Positions 12,110-24,020 of a DNA stretch of 64,000 bases are shown piece by piece. A model generated the notes under the pieces. That model saw only the letters and a program-made list of their open reading frames with translations, had not been told where the DNA came from and did not search any database. The stretch is from positions 4,711,001 to 4,775,000 of the forward strand of contig JARHVA010000459.1 in the NCBI GenBank assembly GCA_037957365.1. The letters are read 5' to 3'. The first letter of the stretch is position 1. Every line of letters starts with the position of its first letter. The DNA is from Torreya grandis. Lineage: Eukaryota > Streptophyta > Pinopsida > Cupressales > Taxaceae. Both the position numbers and the translations under genes were made by a program.

Positions 12110-12946
12110 TAATCCAACAAAAAAAATCAATAGTGAAAATCCTTTTGGGGACATTATTGACAACGGATGCCGAGAAAACCAGCTTGCTAGCTGGCTATGC
12201 AATGCAAAAAGGGCTTTGGATAGAAAACCAACAATGGCTAGCCAAGGGGAAAAAACTAAATTTATAAATCTCATCATGACATTATAATTGGTCATCTCTA
12301 TGTAATAAACTAATCCATGTGAACCTATTTGTGCAAGACATGTGGTGAGCAAAGGATAACATCTAAGGTTAAAGTAAGACATATATTTCATTTCTCCATG
12401 CTTAGTTAACTAATTATCTTTGATTTTATTAAGACCCTATTCTTATGAGATGACCTAGATTTGAATCTTCTAAAATGGAATGACACATGCCATAATGAAA
12501 AAGCATGCAATGAAGCCACCAAAGGTTCATGGATAAGTGTGCAACTTTGATATCATCAATTGAGTCATCAAGTACCATAATGGTGGGACATCATAAAAAG
12601 GGGTTTTCTTAAATGAAGTAATGAATCATTATCACCATCAATATGACATTCCTTCATTTTAAATGACTTGTATTGATGAGATCAAATAGCTGGCACACTT
12701 CATAACAATGTGTGGCACCTAGCTGTATCACATCACTACGAACTCATGCAGCTGTAGTATTTCAAATGAACTGTTTCCTTTCTATGGACTTCAATAGAAA
12801 CTAATCCTCAGAGCCTTTGCCTATTGACTTCAAAAAAAGATTGGTCTACACCTTAATTGAAGTTAAAGTAACTAAGCTGACTGTAACTCTACATAACAAT
12901 GGGATAAAAGACAAGATCAGAGCCAAAGGATCCAACAAAGTTTTAT
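12110..12946 (+). other. Spacer between pol and the third ORF of the Athila-type element
   Basis: No recognisable domain and frequent stops in all frames. In position it matches the untranslated gap that precedes the extra ORF in Athila elements. Confidence 0.5.
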
Positions 12947-15565
12947 AAAGACAAAGCTTTTGTAGTAGTGTTTAGAGCCAATGGCTGGCTACCTTTCATT
13001 AAAAATCTCTAGGGTTTCAATGAAACAATGGTAAGTGAATTTATTACCAATCTCACATCTAAATTTTCAATTGTGAAAGGCATTGTTATTCCTATTACAA
13101 CTCAAATCATAAGGCAAATTATACAAGTTCTAGAAGAAGGAATGAGAGCTACAAGCAGAGTTTTATTTAGTGATTTAATCAGTCAGTGTAATGGTAATAA
13201 GTATACCATAACTTCATGTCTACTATATTCCAAGGGAAAATCAAAAGGGATTAAAAGGAATTCAATTCTTGAACCTTGGAAATTTGTAGCCAAGTGGGTA
13301 CTTAAATATATCATTTATAAAGGGTAACACAGTATTCTAGGGGGAGATGCCATGAAAATGTTAATACATCTTAAGCATGGGAGACAAAACCCTTAGTACA
13401 AAATTAACCTCCCATCTTTTTTTTATGGTGCTTTGCAATTCATGTTTACAACCCCTATTGTTGCTCTTAGGCATCATGGCATTATTCAGCTTATTATCCA
13501 GCATCATTTCCTTCAGCAAGGTCAAGAGGTTTGGGAGGAATTTTACAATAGTAAAGCACAATAAATTCCAAATGTACCATAGGAACACTCATCTCCACCT
13601 ACCCCATCAATTGAGAATACAACACCAAGAAAACAATCTCAGACTGTAATCTCCATAGAAATCCCTTCTTCTTCTTCAAGAAGAATCACAATGTCTCAAA
13701 ACCCTAAAATTTCAAGGTCTCCACAAGAACCTCATGAGTCTTTAGTACAAATAGTTCCTTTGATAGGAAGAAGAAAATTGAGATAGAAGGTTGCTACAGA
13801 ACTTGAGAAGACCAAGGGTTTGGTGGTTGAGAAGGAAAATCAATCAAGTATAGCTCAAAGAGTAACTAAAAGAAGGAAAAGGCTCATTTTAATAGAAGAA
13901 GATGAATAAGAAGTTTTAGATATTTTAGATAGTCTTAAAATGGTGTCTCATTCCCCTATACATTAGAATATTCCTACATCTATAGATATTGAAGAAACTC
14001 CTTTTGAAAGGAACTCTCCAATCATAATGGAGGAGCCAAATCTAGAGGAAGAGCCACACATGGTAGAGGAATTAAGTATGGTAGAACAACCACCTATTCT
14101 ATTTGAAATTGCAATGGATAAAGGGAAAACTATATGTACCAATGAGAAAGGTGAATCATCAAATCTAAATGATCCTATTATGCAGCTAACTTTGCAATTT
14201 TCTCAAGCTCAGACTCTTGAACAACAACAAATAACTGACATTGCTACCTTGATCAGTTAATTACAAGAAAAGGACCATATCAACTCATCTTTGGTACAAA
14301 AATTAGATACAATATCTACTGATCATGCCACATAAATTCACAGGTTAAAATAAATAATAAAAGAACATGAAGATGAATAGATTGATCTTTGGCTATATGT
14401 AGAAAGTATGAAGAAGGAAAATAAGAGATTGTAGAATTTGGTGAATTCTTCTGAAGCACCTACTATAGCACTTTCTCCCCCCAAAATATTTGTTGACCAT
14501 GGTTGTCAAACAAGTGATCCAGGTATTCTTCCCTTGCAAATACTACATTAAATTGAAGAAGAATATTTTGTACTTAGACAGAAAAACAAAGATGCAACTT
14601 CTTCAAACAAACTCTTGGAAAATGAAAAGAAAGAATTAGAGGCCAAAGTCCAAGAGTTAGAAGAAAATTTGCAGGATGCATGAAAATTAGGAGAAACTCT
14701 TTTGGCATGTAGGAATCCTTCTCCCACATATAGTCTATTTTTATTTGAACAATTTTATAGATGGTAGCTTCTATGGATCTCTTGTCATCTTCCTTATAAA
14801 ATTTTGCAGCCAACAACATTTTTGGAATTTTTTTATAGTGTTGAACCTAATCAACAAGATTTGCTTTGTGAATTTTATTTGCATTACTTGATTCTAGGAG
14901 ATCATGAGCATAATAAGTTTTTGATAAATCTTCATGTAGGATAATTTTAACTGAGAGCATTACATTCTACATTAAAAAATCAGATAGCATGGAAAGGCAG
15001 ATTTGAAGACTATACAAATCATGTTAAGACTATAGGATTATGTGTCAGACCAGCCTTTCCTATTCCTAGATTGATTAAAAAAAAACTCCACTATGATTTG
15101 TTAAATGATGAGGTCAAAACACATTATTTACAGGCTCTATATGATTGTACTATTTCTTTTGATTTGTTTTCAAGACATAATTTTGACTCAATAGTGACTG
15201 CAAGTGTAAACAAATGGGACCAACTTTTAATGCCTCTTAAAAGGTGAGAAGTCATGTCCCCAAATAACTTAAGATGGAGTATGAGGAGAACATCCTCAAT
15301 TCTAGAAATTTTAATAGAGGTAATCAACTCTGAGGGAGAATAGAAATGGATTGGCATGAGATATAGACCTTCTTTGCTGATCATACGTATTCCAGGATAG
15401 CAGAGTTAGGTTCCACAATCAGAAGAACAATTCAATATATGTAAATAGATGATTTAAACACATCAAGGATTTACCAACAATTTAGATAAACATATAACAA
15501 ATGAGTTTGATGAATATGGCTTGAGTCAGAGTGTAGAAAGCAGAAGCCATAACTATGAATGCTAA
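12947..15565 (+). pseudogene. Relic of a long extra ORF (about 870 codons) between pol and the 3' LTR
   Basis: One frame can be followed from KFYKDKAFVVVFRANGWLPF (near 12947) to a stop at 15563-15565 without any frameshift, although about two dozen stops break it. The first stop is TAG at 13010-13012. The stops are mostly where Gln, Arg or Trp would fit. The N-terminal third (about 12947-13550) recalls the RGW..EFYANL-type domain of Athila-like and other plant retroelement ORFs; this is a weak, inferred match. Next come a Pro/Ser/Glu-rich part (13600-14130), a heptad-like coiled coil (about 14200-14690, LLENEKKELEAKVQELEENL) and a C-terminal part with several aromatic-rich segments (14730-15420). 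No signal peptide or membrane span is evident, so an envelope role is not supported. Function unknown. Confidence 0.8.
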
Positions 15566-15600
15566 TACATGTTTACAATGGGACTTGCAAAAGGTAAAGC

Positions 15601-15610
15601 TTGGGGGAGA
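15601..15610 (+). other. Polypurine tract of the Athila-type element
   Basis: TTGGGGGAGA directly abuts the TG start of the 3' LTR. It would prime plus-strand DNA synthesis. Confidence 0.9.
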
Positions 15611-17046
15611 TGATGAGCTCAAAATATGGCTCATTATTGACATGTTGTTTCCTTCAAATCATCTCTCAAAGGATATTATCTTATACAAAACTTAGATTCG
15701 TAGATAGCTATTACATGGAAAATAGATATTTGTCTTGTTTATATTAAACCAAAGACTAAATCCTTAATTTATCATTAATGTCTAATATATAACATGTTTT
15801 AGTAATATTTTGTGTGAAGAATGCTTAGGAAGAAGACACAGGTGATGTATAGTGAGAATTCCATTTTGATCTCCATCCAGCAGAACTACAGACTCTATAG
15901 GCTTGTTTCTATGGACTCTGGAGGCTTATTTCTATGGACTCCAAAGGCTTGTTTCTATGGACTCTACAGGCTTATTTCTATGGACTCTACAGGCTTGTTT
16001 CTATGGACTCTATAGGCTTATTTCTATAGAATCCATAGGCTCATTTATATGGACTTCATAAGTTCAGTACCCAAAATTCTGTAAGGACAACGGGAAGTTG
16101 GAGACGAGATAAGATAGGGAAGAACTATTCCAGCTAGAATCAAATAAGGAAAATAACTACCTGCTATTTTGAAGGACTTGCTTTTGACAAATTTGTATAA
16201 TCAAATTTTAGGACTATTATAGGATAAGATATTTAATTCATCAGAATAATTGGATCTCTTGGGAATCCAATCTCCTATCTTTAGAAGAATGGATCGACCA
16301 AAGAATCCTATTTCTTTGCATCCTATTTTGAGTTAATTATATTAGTATAAAGTGTAAGACTTTTGACTATGAGAGAATAATAGATATTTTTAAAAAATAA
16401 TATATTTTTAGAAAAGAAGAAAACAAAGGAGTGAGAATTGGATAAGCATATAGGTTTCAATCAGACTGTAATTATTTCATTTCTATGAATTAATACTTCA
16501 AGTTTCTAGCACTGATTAAGATTTGTTCCTGAGTCTGAGAGGAGCAAGGGCCCACTCTCCTTGGAACCAGGAACTGTGTACGATATTTATGTTCTATTTT
16601 ATTAGTTATAATCTTATTATTTGCATTTATTTATAAAAATATCAAAACAAATTCATAATTTAAAAAGAGCATTTTCTTATTTCAATTCTTTTCTATGCTA
16701 AGTATCTTCTTTTTTACAGTAGAAGTGTGAAGCAAATTTCCTTTCGTAAGTAGGAGTGTGAATTTATTTTCCCTTAAAACAAAAAATAGGAGTGTGATAT
16801 TCTTGTTTTAGCAAAGGAGTGGATTAATTTGATTTATTTCTTTTTGTTAGCAAAAGTGTGAATCAAGTAATTTAGGATGTATTCCTTTCTTTAGTCAAAA
16901 TTAGAATAGGATCAACAAACACCCCCATAATCAGACTTCTAGATCTACCATCCCATACCTTACTACAGATAGCTTTGGACACTAGCCTTAGTTGATAAGA
17001 CAACAATTGAATATTGGTTAAATGAGGAGTTAGATGACACTCATCA
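15611..17046 (+). repeat. 3' LTR of the Athila-type element
   Basis: 1436 bp, TGATGA to TCATCA, pairs with 4639-6080. The short open frame at 15821-16015 inside it is only a translation of the 23-bp minisatellite. Confidence 0.95.
15891..16074 (+). repeat. 23-bp minisatellite in the 3' LTR, eight units
   Basis: Units start at 15891, 15914, 15937, 15960, 15983, 16006, 16029 and 16052. Unit number and period equal those of the 5' LTR. Confidence 0.9.
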
Positions 17047-17051
17047 AATGT
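17047..17051. repeat. Target-site duplication AATGT, right copy
   Basis: Exact match to 4634-4638. The outer element resumes at 17052. Confidence 0.95.
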
Positions 17052-17536
17052 TAAGGTTATTTATTGAGGATTTAGGTTTTAGGTAATGTTTAAGGGTAAT
17101 GATTAAATGATGGGTCATGGCTAAGGGAAAGAGGTGAAGGTTACAGGTTGAAATGGCTAAGGGTCATGGGAAATGGTAGGAAGAGGTAAGGTCAAGGTTT
17201 ATAATTTAGGGTTTATTGTTAGAGTAATGTTTTAATGATATAGGTTGATAGGTAATAGTTTAAGTTAAGGTGAAAGGTGAATGTTGACTGTGTGGGTTAA
17301 TGTTTTAGTTGATAGGTTGGATGTTGAAAGAGGAAGGTTGGTTGTTGAGTAGTTTAGATGAGATAAGTTAAAGGATTTGTGTTGTAAATAAGTTATGGGT
17401 ATAGTTATAGTAGGAAAATGTTAAAATAAGAGGTAGGTGTAGTGGGTAGAGTTTGTAGGCAAAATATGTTAATGAACTAAGGATTTATTGATATTGAACC
17501 TTGCAAGCATGTGAGATGATTTAGATAAAGCATAGA
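17052..17536. other. Outer-element DNA right of the Athila insertion
   Basis: Continuation of the 3187-4633 region, rich in short G-rich phrases such as GGTTA and TAGG. No coding relic was recognised before the plus-strand ORF at 17537. Confidence 0.5.
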
Positions 17537-18700
17537 ATGCCTCAGACATTTCATGAGATTCATCAAGGTATGACTACTAATGATTGGGCCCATATGGAGG
17601 AGGTGGGCCTCAATGTTATGATGCATTACCAATATGTTCTATAAGATGCAGTGATGTTGCACACATTAAGAGATGGGATCCTACCACTAACACTTTATTT
17701 TTACCTACTAGTGAGATGATGATCTTTCTTGAATATATACATAGTATCATGAGGCTACCCATATGGGTGAGCTGGTCTACCACATTGAAAGGGATGAGTA
17801 GGATGAGTTCATGAAGCTCTTATATGGGGATGGCCTCTATTTTACAAGGTGGCATGGAGGGGGGTTTCAATACACACCATTAAATTAGAGGGATAGGGAT
17901 GCAAGGTAACTCTCGAATATGATGATGATAGTGGTCACCAACTACACTTTTCCTAATTTTAGTAGTGGGAGGTTTCCTTGTTTGTTGTTGGGGGTGTTAG
18001 TGGAAGTTTTTTTGGGTCACACAATTTTTGAATGGGAAATTGTGCTATTGGTTTAGATTTATAAGAAGCTATGGGGATTTTGAGCCCATAGGAGGTATGG
18101 GATCAATGTCAACTTCATTCTTCATTGTAGGGCCTATGATAACATTTAGGTGTTAAGACCTATGGGGTTGTCATGGGAGGGCTATGTCTAGATGGAATTT
18201 AGAATAGGCTTCATGAGGTAGAGAGATGATTTTTCACTCTCAAGATGAGGAGGAAGGGTACATGATATATTGGTTCAAAGTATTAATGGATGACTTGGTC
18301 ATTAGATATGTTATTTGGAGACCATATGTCATGTTTTTAGGATGGGATCACTTGCTCAACACACACTATCCTTACAGAGATACTAATGGATATATGGTAT
18401 ACTAGATGGAGAGATAGAGATGATACCATTTGACAAGGTATGATGATAGTTTGGCTTGTTGTATGGTATCCCTAAGGTGCTCTTGGGGTATAGGAGGAAG
18501 GATGTAGAGTTTTTACTTCTTGTTCCATAGCTAGTTTAGATATTTATGGATCATGAAGAGCTACTAGCAAGGATAGAGATAGATGATGTAGGTGTCATAG
18601 ATGGGTATCATGTATGATACTAGGTGATATATGTTGTAGCTAATATTGGTCCAAATGATGGGGGTAAATATAATATGGATGTTGACATAGCTAAGAGAGG
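17537..18700 (+). pseudogene. Antisense ORF relic with plant mobile domain (PMD-like), inside the Tat-type element
   Basis: The frame runs opposite to gag-pol. It starts with ATG at 17537-17539 (MPQTFHEIHQGMTTNDWAHM, then EEVGLNVMMHYQYVL), shifts near 17660, and continues as RWDPTTNTLFLPTSEMMIFL and EYIHSIMRLPI. This is the pattern W..GL..L.......RWDP.T.TF.LP.GE..ITLED...L.GLP of plant mobile domain proteins. Later pieces (LLYGDGLYFTRWHGGGFQY, VIWRPYVMFLGWDHLL) continue it with several stops and frame changes. Antisense ORFs between pol and the 3' LTR are known in Tat-lineage elements such as Grande. PMDs are also found in host proteins, so capture from a host gene is an alternative origin. 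The 3' end is approximate. Confidence 0.7.
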
Positions 18701-20922
18701 TGTTTAGTAGGCTCAAGTGTAAGGGGTTAGTGGCCTAGATATATAGGTAGTGACTACTTAGAGGGATTAGGCACGATCAACCCTAGCCATAACATAGTTA
18801 TCCTTAATAGTAGAATAGGAATCACTAGTAGTAGTATAGGGTTAGTTGGTCAATGTTATAGGTGAGAGAGATCAGGTGAGGGCTTAACTAGCCCTGGTGA
18901 TGTAAGAGAGAGACTCTATCTGGTAATTAGGAGGTGGAGTACTAACAATTGCAAGACTAGTAGAGATGATTCCCATAAATAGATATATATCAAATGTGGA
19001 ATATTTTTTGTATTATGAGGCCTTAGTATTTAGGCATTATCTAGACAAGACCTAATGAGGTGACTACAAGGTTGGGATGGTAGGGGGTGTAGGTACAATG
19101 ACACCAGGTTAGTGGGATACATCTATGAGAGGATAGATAGGTGCAAGAGGGTAGGCTCTAAAAGGTAGTGGTGAACTAGGAAGCATTGGTACTTTAGGTT
19201 ATTATTTTGTTTATGAGACATTATATTTATTATGTATATTTTTTTTGACACTAGCCTATGAGCTAATGTAGTAAGATGTATATTTTGAGAGAGATGTGTA
19301 TATTTGTTGTATACATGATGATGATTATGTAATTGTAGACTCATGATTTATAGATATGATATTTGAATATGGATTGTGGTTCATGGTTATGATGTTCATG
19401 TTGATTATTTTTTATTATGGTTATGCTCTTGATGATGTGGATGTGGACTCACCTAGCTAGGCATGTGATGATATGTTTCTTTATTCACATTTAAGATAAT
19501 GTTTGATATGGATTGATGTTATGATGTGATTATGATGATAATGTGATGTTTATGATTATGATCATTTTTATGACATTTATAATTATGGTTCTTGACGCTC
19601 ATTGTTCATGAATTATTTTTGCTATGATGCTGACATGATGATATTTTTGTGGTGATCATGCTCAAATTTAATGAGTATATGCTTCCTCATTTAGATTTAG
19701 ACATGTGATGAATATGGTTTATTATAATTATGATCATGGATGATTTATGGTATAATGTTGATATGATGACATTTTTATGTATTTTGATCATGATATTATG
19801 TGATGTGGTTATGATTATGGTCATTTTGTTTAAATTAAAGTAAAAAACATAAAGTAAGTTAAATAACAAAACCAGAGATGAGAAAGAGAAGATAATCAAG
19901 AGATAAATGTCTAAGTGAATATATCAACCATTATGAGGGGATAGGAAGAGGCCAAAATGCTTATTCTTTGGAAAATACTAAAACAAAATGAATTTAATTT
20001 GGATCAAGTAACATAATCCCTTCTAATGCTTTGTATTAGCATTTTTTAGTTGGTTAAAAAGGTGTCTTGATTATATTATGTCAAGTGAGCTCAAAAATCC
20101 CTTGTTTATAGTATATGAAGGGGAGATGGCTGAAGGTGTAACCTTATTGTGAAACTAGCATACCTCTTTTGGAGATTACCAAAGAGTCAGTATAAAAAAG
20201 TCTACATCATTTAAGGTGTAGACTAATTGATGTAGGAAGTCTACTTATGAGAGTTGATTGCAACTTTCAAAATTATTTTTATTGTGTTGATTATTTAATA
20301 ATGGGTCCTTTACTATTTTGATGCTGCTCGGGAGGGTTGGGGAAGATGATCAATGTGGGAAGATTTCAATAAATTGATATGCTTTGAATTATTCTTTACT
20401 TATCCATCCTTCAATGGAGTGGTCTAAGTTTGTGTGATTTTTTAAATGTTCTTGGTAGTTATCCTTCACAGGAGTAGTCTACATTATTTTGACCAATTTT
20501 GAAATGTTTTTGGCAGCTGTCCTTCATAGGAATAAGATGTTAATGTTAGGAATGACCCAAGATTATTTGTGGTTATGAATTTTATTTTTATTGTTTAATT
20601 TATGCTTGACATAGACTTACTTATATAGGATTAAAGGTTTACATTTTATAAAGGCAAAACTAAAAGCACAAGAAGGTTGGCTAGGTGTAAAGAGGTTTAA
20701 GTGACAAGGACCATGGGAATCCATCCTATAATAAGGGTAGAAAGTACCATGAGAATAATGACATGGGTAGATCTATGGTACCCATTTTTCAAGATTAGGC
20801 TAATATTATGATAGATAATCACTTGATTTAGTTTTAATTGGTTGCCCCTAAAATAGGGAGATGAATGTGGTTTGAAATCAAGGGATGAGATTAAGTTAGA
20901 CAAAATTTAAGTTTAATCATTT
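18701..20922. other. Interior of the Tat-type element between antisense ORF and pol
   Basis: No recognisable domain. From about 19290 to 19850 the sequence is an imperfect low-complexity run of ATG, TGAT and TTATGAT phrases. Short minus-strand open frames here (for example 19687-19899) follow from that composition and are not taken as genes. Confidence 0.5.
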
Positions 20923-22170
20923 TTAATAAAATAAAGGATATAGATTCAAAGAATTGAGGGGCTCAAGTTCTAGGTTTCACTCTAAAAAGGATAACCGATA
21001 AACTCTTGAACCATACTTTTGCATTATGATATAAGGTCTAAGTCAATTGAAAGCAAACTTGACTTTCTTGATTTTCTCCATATTAGTGACATTTTGATTT
21101 TAATTTAAGATGAGATCTCTAATATTTAATTCTCACTCTTGAAGGTGATTTTCATAATCATGCTTGAACCACTCTTGATAGACATGAAGATGAGTGAGTG
21201 TTGTTAAATGTTATTCATCAAGTAGCTCAAGTTGGGGCAAATGTTCTTGATAATAATCTCTCTTAGGGATGATATCTCATAATGATATGTGAAGAGATGG
21301 GATTTTGAATTTGAGAGGCAAGATAGCCTCTACTCCAAAAACTAGAGAGAAAGGGGTAGCACTCATAGGGGTTTGAATGCTAGTATAATATGCCCATAAG
21401 GCAAAGGGGATGTGTAAGTGTCAATCCTGACTAGATGCATTAACCATTTTAGCTAGCATGTTATTGAGAGTTTTATTAGAGGATTCCTCTTGTATATTAG
21501 TTTGAGGATGATAGGGTAATGTGAAACTTAAATTGATATTGAATGCATCACAAAGACCTTGTACTTATTTATTTTTAAAATATTTTCCATTGTCAGTGAG
21601 GAACATCAAAGTAATAAATGATATGATGGTTGATAAAGTTGATAATATTTTTGAATTTAGTTGAGAAAAGAGGAATAGCATATACCCATTTATTAAAATA
21701 TTTGGTCACAATGATGATAAAATGATGTCACTGTGAAGAATGAGGGTTAATTTCACTAATAAGGTCTAGACCCCATTGTGAGAAGGGTTAGAAATTTATG
21801 GATACGTGAAGACTATGGCTAGGTTAATGATGTAAATTGGTGTCTTTTTGACACTTAACACACTTTTTAACATAATAAAAATAATCTTGGTTAAGGGTGG
21901 ACCAATAATAACCAAGGCAAAGGATGTGTTTAGTGATGACTATGCCACTAAAATGCCTCCCACATATCCCATCATGCATTTCCCTAATAGCATGAGAGGA
22001 TTTGTGACTATGTAGGTAATGAAAGAAGATACCATCAAAGACATGTTTATAAATAATCCCCCTAGTATGATATAATGTGACATGCTCTAGATAAATGCTC
22101 TTCAAGCATTCATGAAAAGACTAGAAAGAATGGTGGAAAGGTTGAGATAATTGAAGGTTTATTGATAATG
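20923..22170 (-). pseudogene. pol: Integrase relic of the Tat-type element (pol C-terminus)
   Basis: Read on the minus strand. The zinc-binding H2C2 region is in 21824-22105 (HAIREMHDGICGRHF, GYYWSTL, CVKCQ). The core keeps all three catalytic positions: Asp in WGLDLIS (21764-21766), Asp in LTDNGKYF (21592-21594) and Glu in NIQEESSNKTL (21484-21486). The last two are 36 codons apart, the D,D35E spacing. LWAYYTSIQTPMSATPF and LVFGVEAILPL follow. The C-terminal GPY-like domain ends in LEPLNSLNLYPLFY and a TAA stop (20923-20925). Several stops and frame changes make it inactive. The end signature resembles Tat-lineage integrases. Confidence 0.88.
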
Positions 22171-22329
22171 AAGGTTATGTTGTGTCTCCTCCACATTGAA
22201 GATGGTGGGAGAGTCTAATTTAACATAAGAGGGCTAGGTAATTATGTGGATGATGATTGATAGTTTAGAGTTAGAGGGTACTGAAGAGATCTAAGAAGTA
22301 AGGGAAGCCATTGTATCAACAAACTTGTT

Positions 22330-22690
22330 TGTAGATCATGGAGTGGTTTGGATATGATAGTGTTAAAATTATGTTAAGAGGACATCAAATAATTTTTTAT
22401 ACTATTGAAAAAATCATTATTACACTAGTAAGAGCCATTTATTTGATTGACCACAAGTTAGGAGTCACCAAATATGTTGATTGTTTTGACTCCCAAGGCT
22501 AATGAAATTTGGATGCCTATGAGTAGGGCTTCATACCTAACCATGTTATTGGTAGATTATAAATCTAGATTCAAGGATAAAGGAAGAGGTTAACCATGAA
22601 GGGGGATATGGATGATTCTATCTATCCCACCACATTAACACTTTAATCCATCAAAGAACATGGTTACTTAATAAGTGAAGTCTACCTGAG
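22330..22690 (-). pseudogene. pol: Second, archaeal-type RNase H-like domain of the Tat-type element
   Basis: MFFDGLK, then STNNMVRYEALLIGIQISLAL, then INIFGDS-LVVNQINGSY match the pattern FDGA...TNN.AEYEAL..GL...GDS.LV..Q of the additional RNase H domain. This second domain between RNase H and integrase marks the Tat lineage. The usual Glu in AEYEAL is Arg here, while the Asp positions in FDG and GDS remain. One stop follows GDS. Confidence 0.8.
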
Positions 22691-22849
22691 AGAAGGTTGA
22701 AATGGACTTATCTAGAAACTTGAGAAGAGGAGGTTGATAATCAAGAAAGGGTGAATTAGCTAATTGGTTGGAAATTAATTTCCCTTTAATTGGACTTTTC
22801 TAAAAAAACTCAAGGTAAAACTTAACTAGTAGCATGAGCTACCTAGACA

Positions 22850-23340
22850 TACATTAGTTTTGGTATTTCTTGGAGTGCATATACTTGAGTGGATCGGTAT
22901 TGGTTATGACATAGGTATTATGATTGACAATTTAGTGGTGAATTTTGGTGGCCACAAATACCAAATATAGATAAAGTTTATCGATATGAGTATATCAAGT
23001 TTCATACTCTAAAATCATGAGACTAATGTAGTAGATCAATTTCTCTTTATGTTTTTCATCTCGATGAGCCAACATTACGCCTAAGGAGTAGACGGTGGCA
23101 AAGATATAAAGGTAAAAAGTTTGATCTTACTTGAGAGGAATGAGGATAGGTGGAGACAAAAGTTACTTTTTAAGTAAATCAAATGCATTTTAATAGTCAT
23201 TGATCCACTTGAAATATGCATCCTTATTCAAAATGTCATGGAAGGGTTGGTATTAGTCTGAGAGCTATGAGATGAAGTGATGAATGGATTAGAGCTTCCC
23301 CTACAAGTTATAGAGTTTCTTGAGGTGGGTAGGAGGATTC
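22850..23340 (-). pseudogene. pol: First RNase H domain relic of the Tat-type element
   Basis: The readable order is AYFKWINDY, then FYLYIFATVYSLGVMLAHRD, EKLIYYISLMILEYET, THIDKLYLVFVATKIHH and TNTDPLKYMHSK. This is the RNase H tail that follows RT in Ty3/gypsy elements. Two or more stops break the frame. Confidence 0.8.
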
Positions 23341-23381
23341 ATGTGGAGGGTTCCTTTGATTTTGGTAAGATTTACTTCAAT

Positions 23382-24020
23382 TTATTGAAGGGAGATAATA
23401 AAGACCATGTGCTTTCCTGACAAAACCAAAAAAATACACTTCTTTGGGTTAAGGTAGACATAGTAATAGATGAGTTTCTTAAAGATAATCTTGAGAATGG
23501 CCAAATGATCTTTACAACATTTGGATTTTCCAAGAAGGTCATCAATATAGTCTTCTATTATTATTTGGATAAGGTCATAAAAGATGTAGGTCATAACACA
23601 TTGGTAGGTTGCATTATCATTATTTAATAAAAAACTCATGATCCTATAACAAAAAGTTCCTCATGGGGTAATAAAATAATTTTTTGTTGATATTTTAGGG
23701 AAATTAGGATATGATTATAACCTAGGAATCCATCCATAATAGATAACATCTCATGGTTGACCGTAATATCAAATATATGGCCAATACTTGGTAGAGGAAA
23801 GTCATATTTTGGGTAAGAAAGGTTGAGATCATGAAAGACCACATAAATGCATAGTCTCCCTATGCATTTAGTGATAGGTATTATGATAGAGACCCATTAG
23901 GGATAGTCAATGGGTTGAATAAAATTGATGGATATGAGACATTGAAGCTCTTCTTTGATGAGAAGGTATATGTGATGGTGTATTTGCCAAAGTTTCTGCC
24001 TAATAGGCTTGGTATAATGG
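23382..24020 (-). pseudogene. pol: Reverse transcriptase relic of the Tat-type element
   Basis: HDLNLSYPKYDFPLPSI, MLSIMDGFLGYNHI, then after a frame change NNDNATYQCVMTYIFYDL and DYIDDLLGKS are visible on the minus strand. The catalytic Y-I-D-D (23538-23549) is intact. LNPKKCIFLV follows. The substitutions and the junction near 23636 make this copy inactive. Confidence 0.9.

Larger units (their letters stand above)
4639..17046 (+). mobile_element. Athila-type Ty3/gypsy LTR retrotransposon with extra ORF
   Basis: Complete but defective element of 12.4 kb. The LTRs (4639-6080 and 15611-17046) begin TGATGA and end TCATCA (TCGTCA in the 5' copy). They are flanked by exact TSDs AATGT and are about 91-93% identical in the parts compared by eye. 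Order: 5' LTR, PBS complementary to tRNA-Asp, gag, protease, RT, RNase H, integrase, a second long ORF, PPT (15601-15610), 3' LTR. The domain order is that of Ty3/gypsy. The tRNA-Asp-type PBS and an extra ORF between pol and the 3' LTR fit the Athila lineage. gag-pol has at least five frameshifts and many stops, so the copy cannot move by itself. It is clearly younger than the Tat-type element it sits in. Confidence 0.95.

Noticed and set aside
12947..15565. Envelope gene of a retrovirus-like element
   Set aside because: The position fits, but no signal peptide, membrane span or Cys-rich ectodomain is visible; a coiled coil and an acidic part are.
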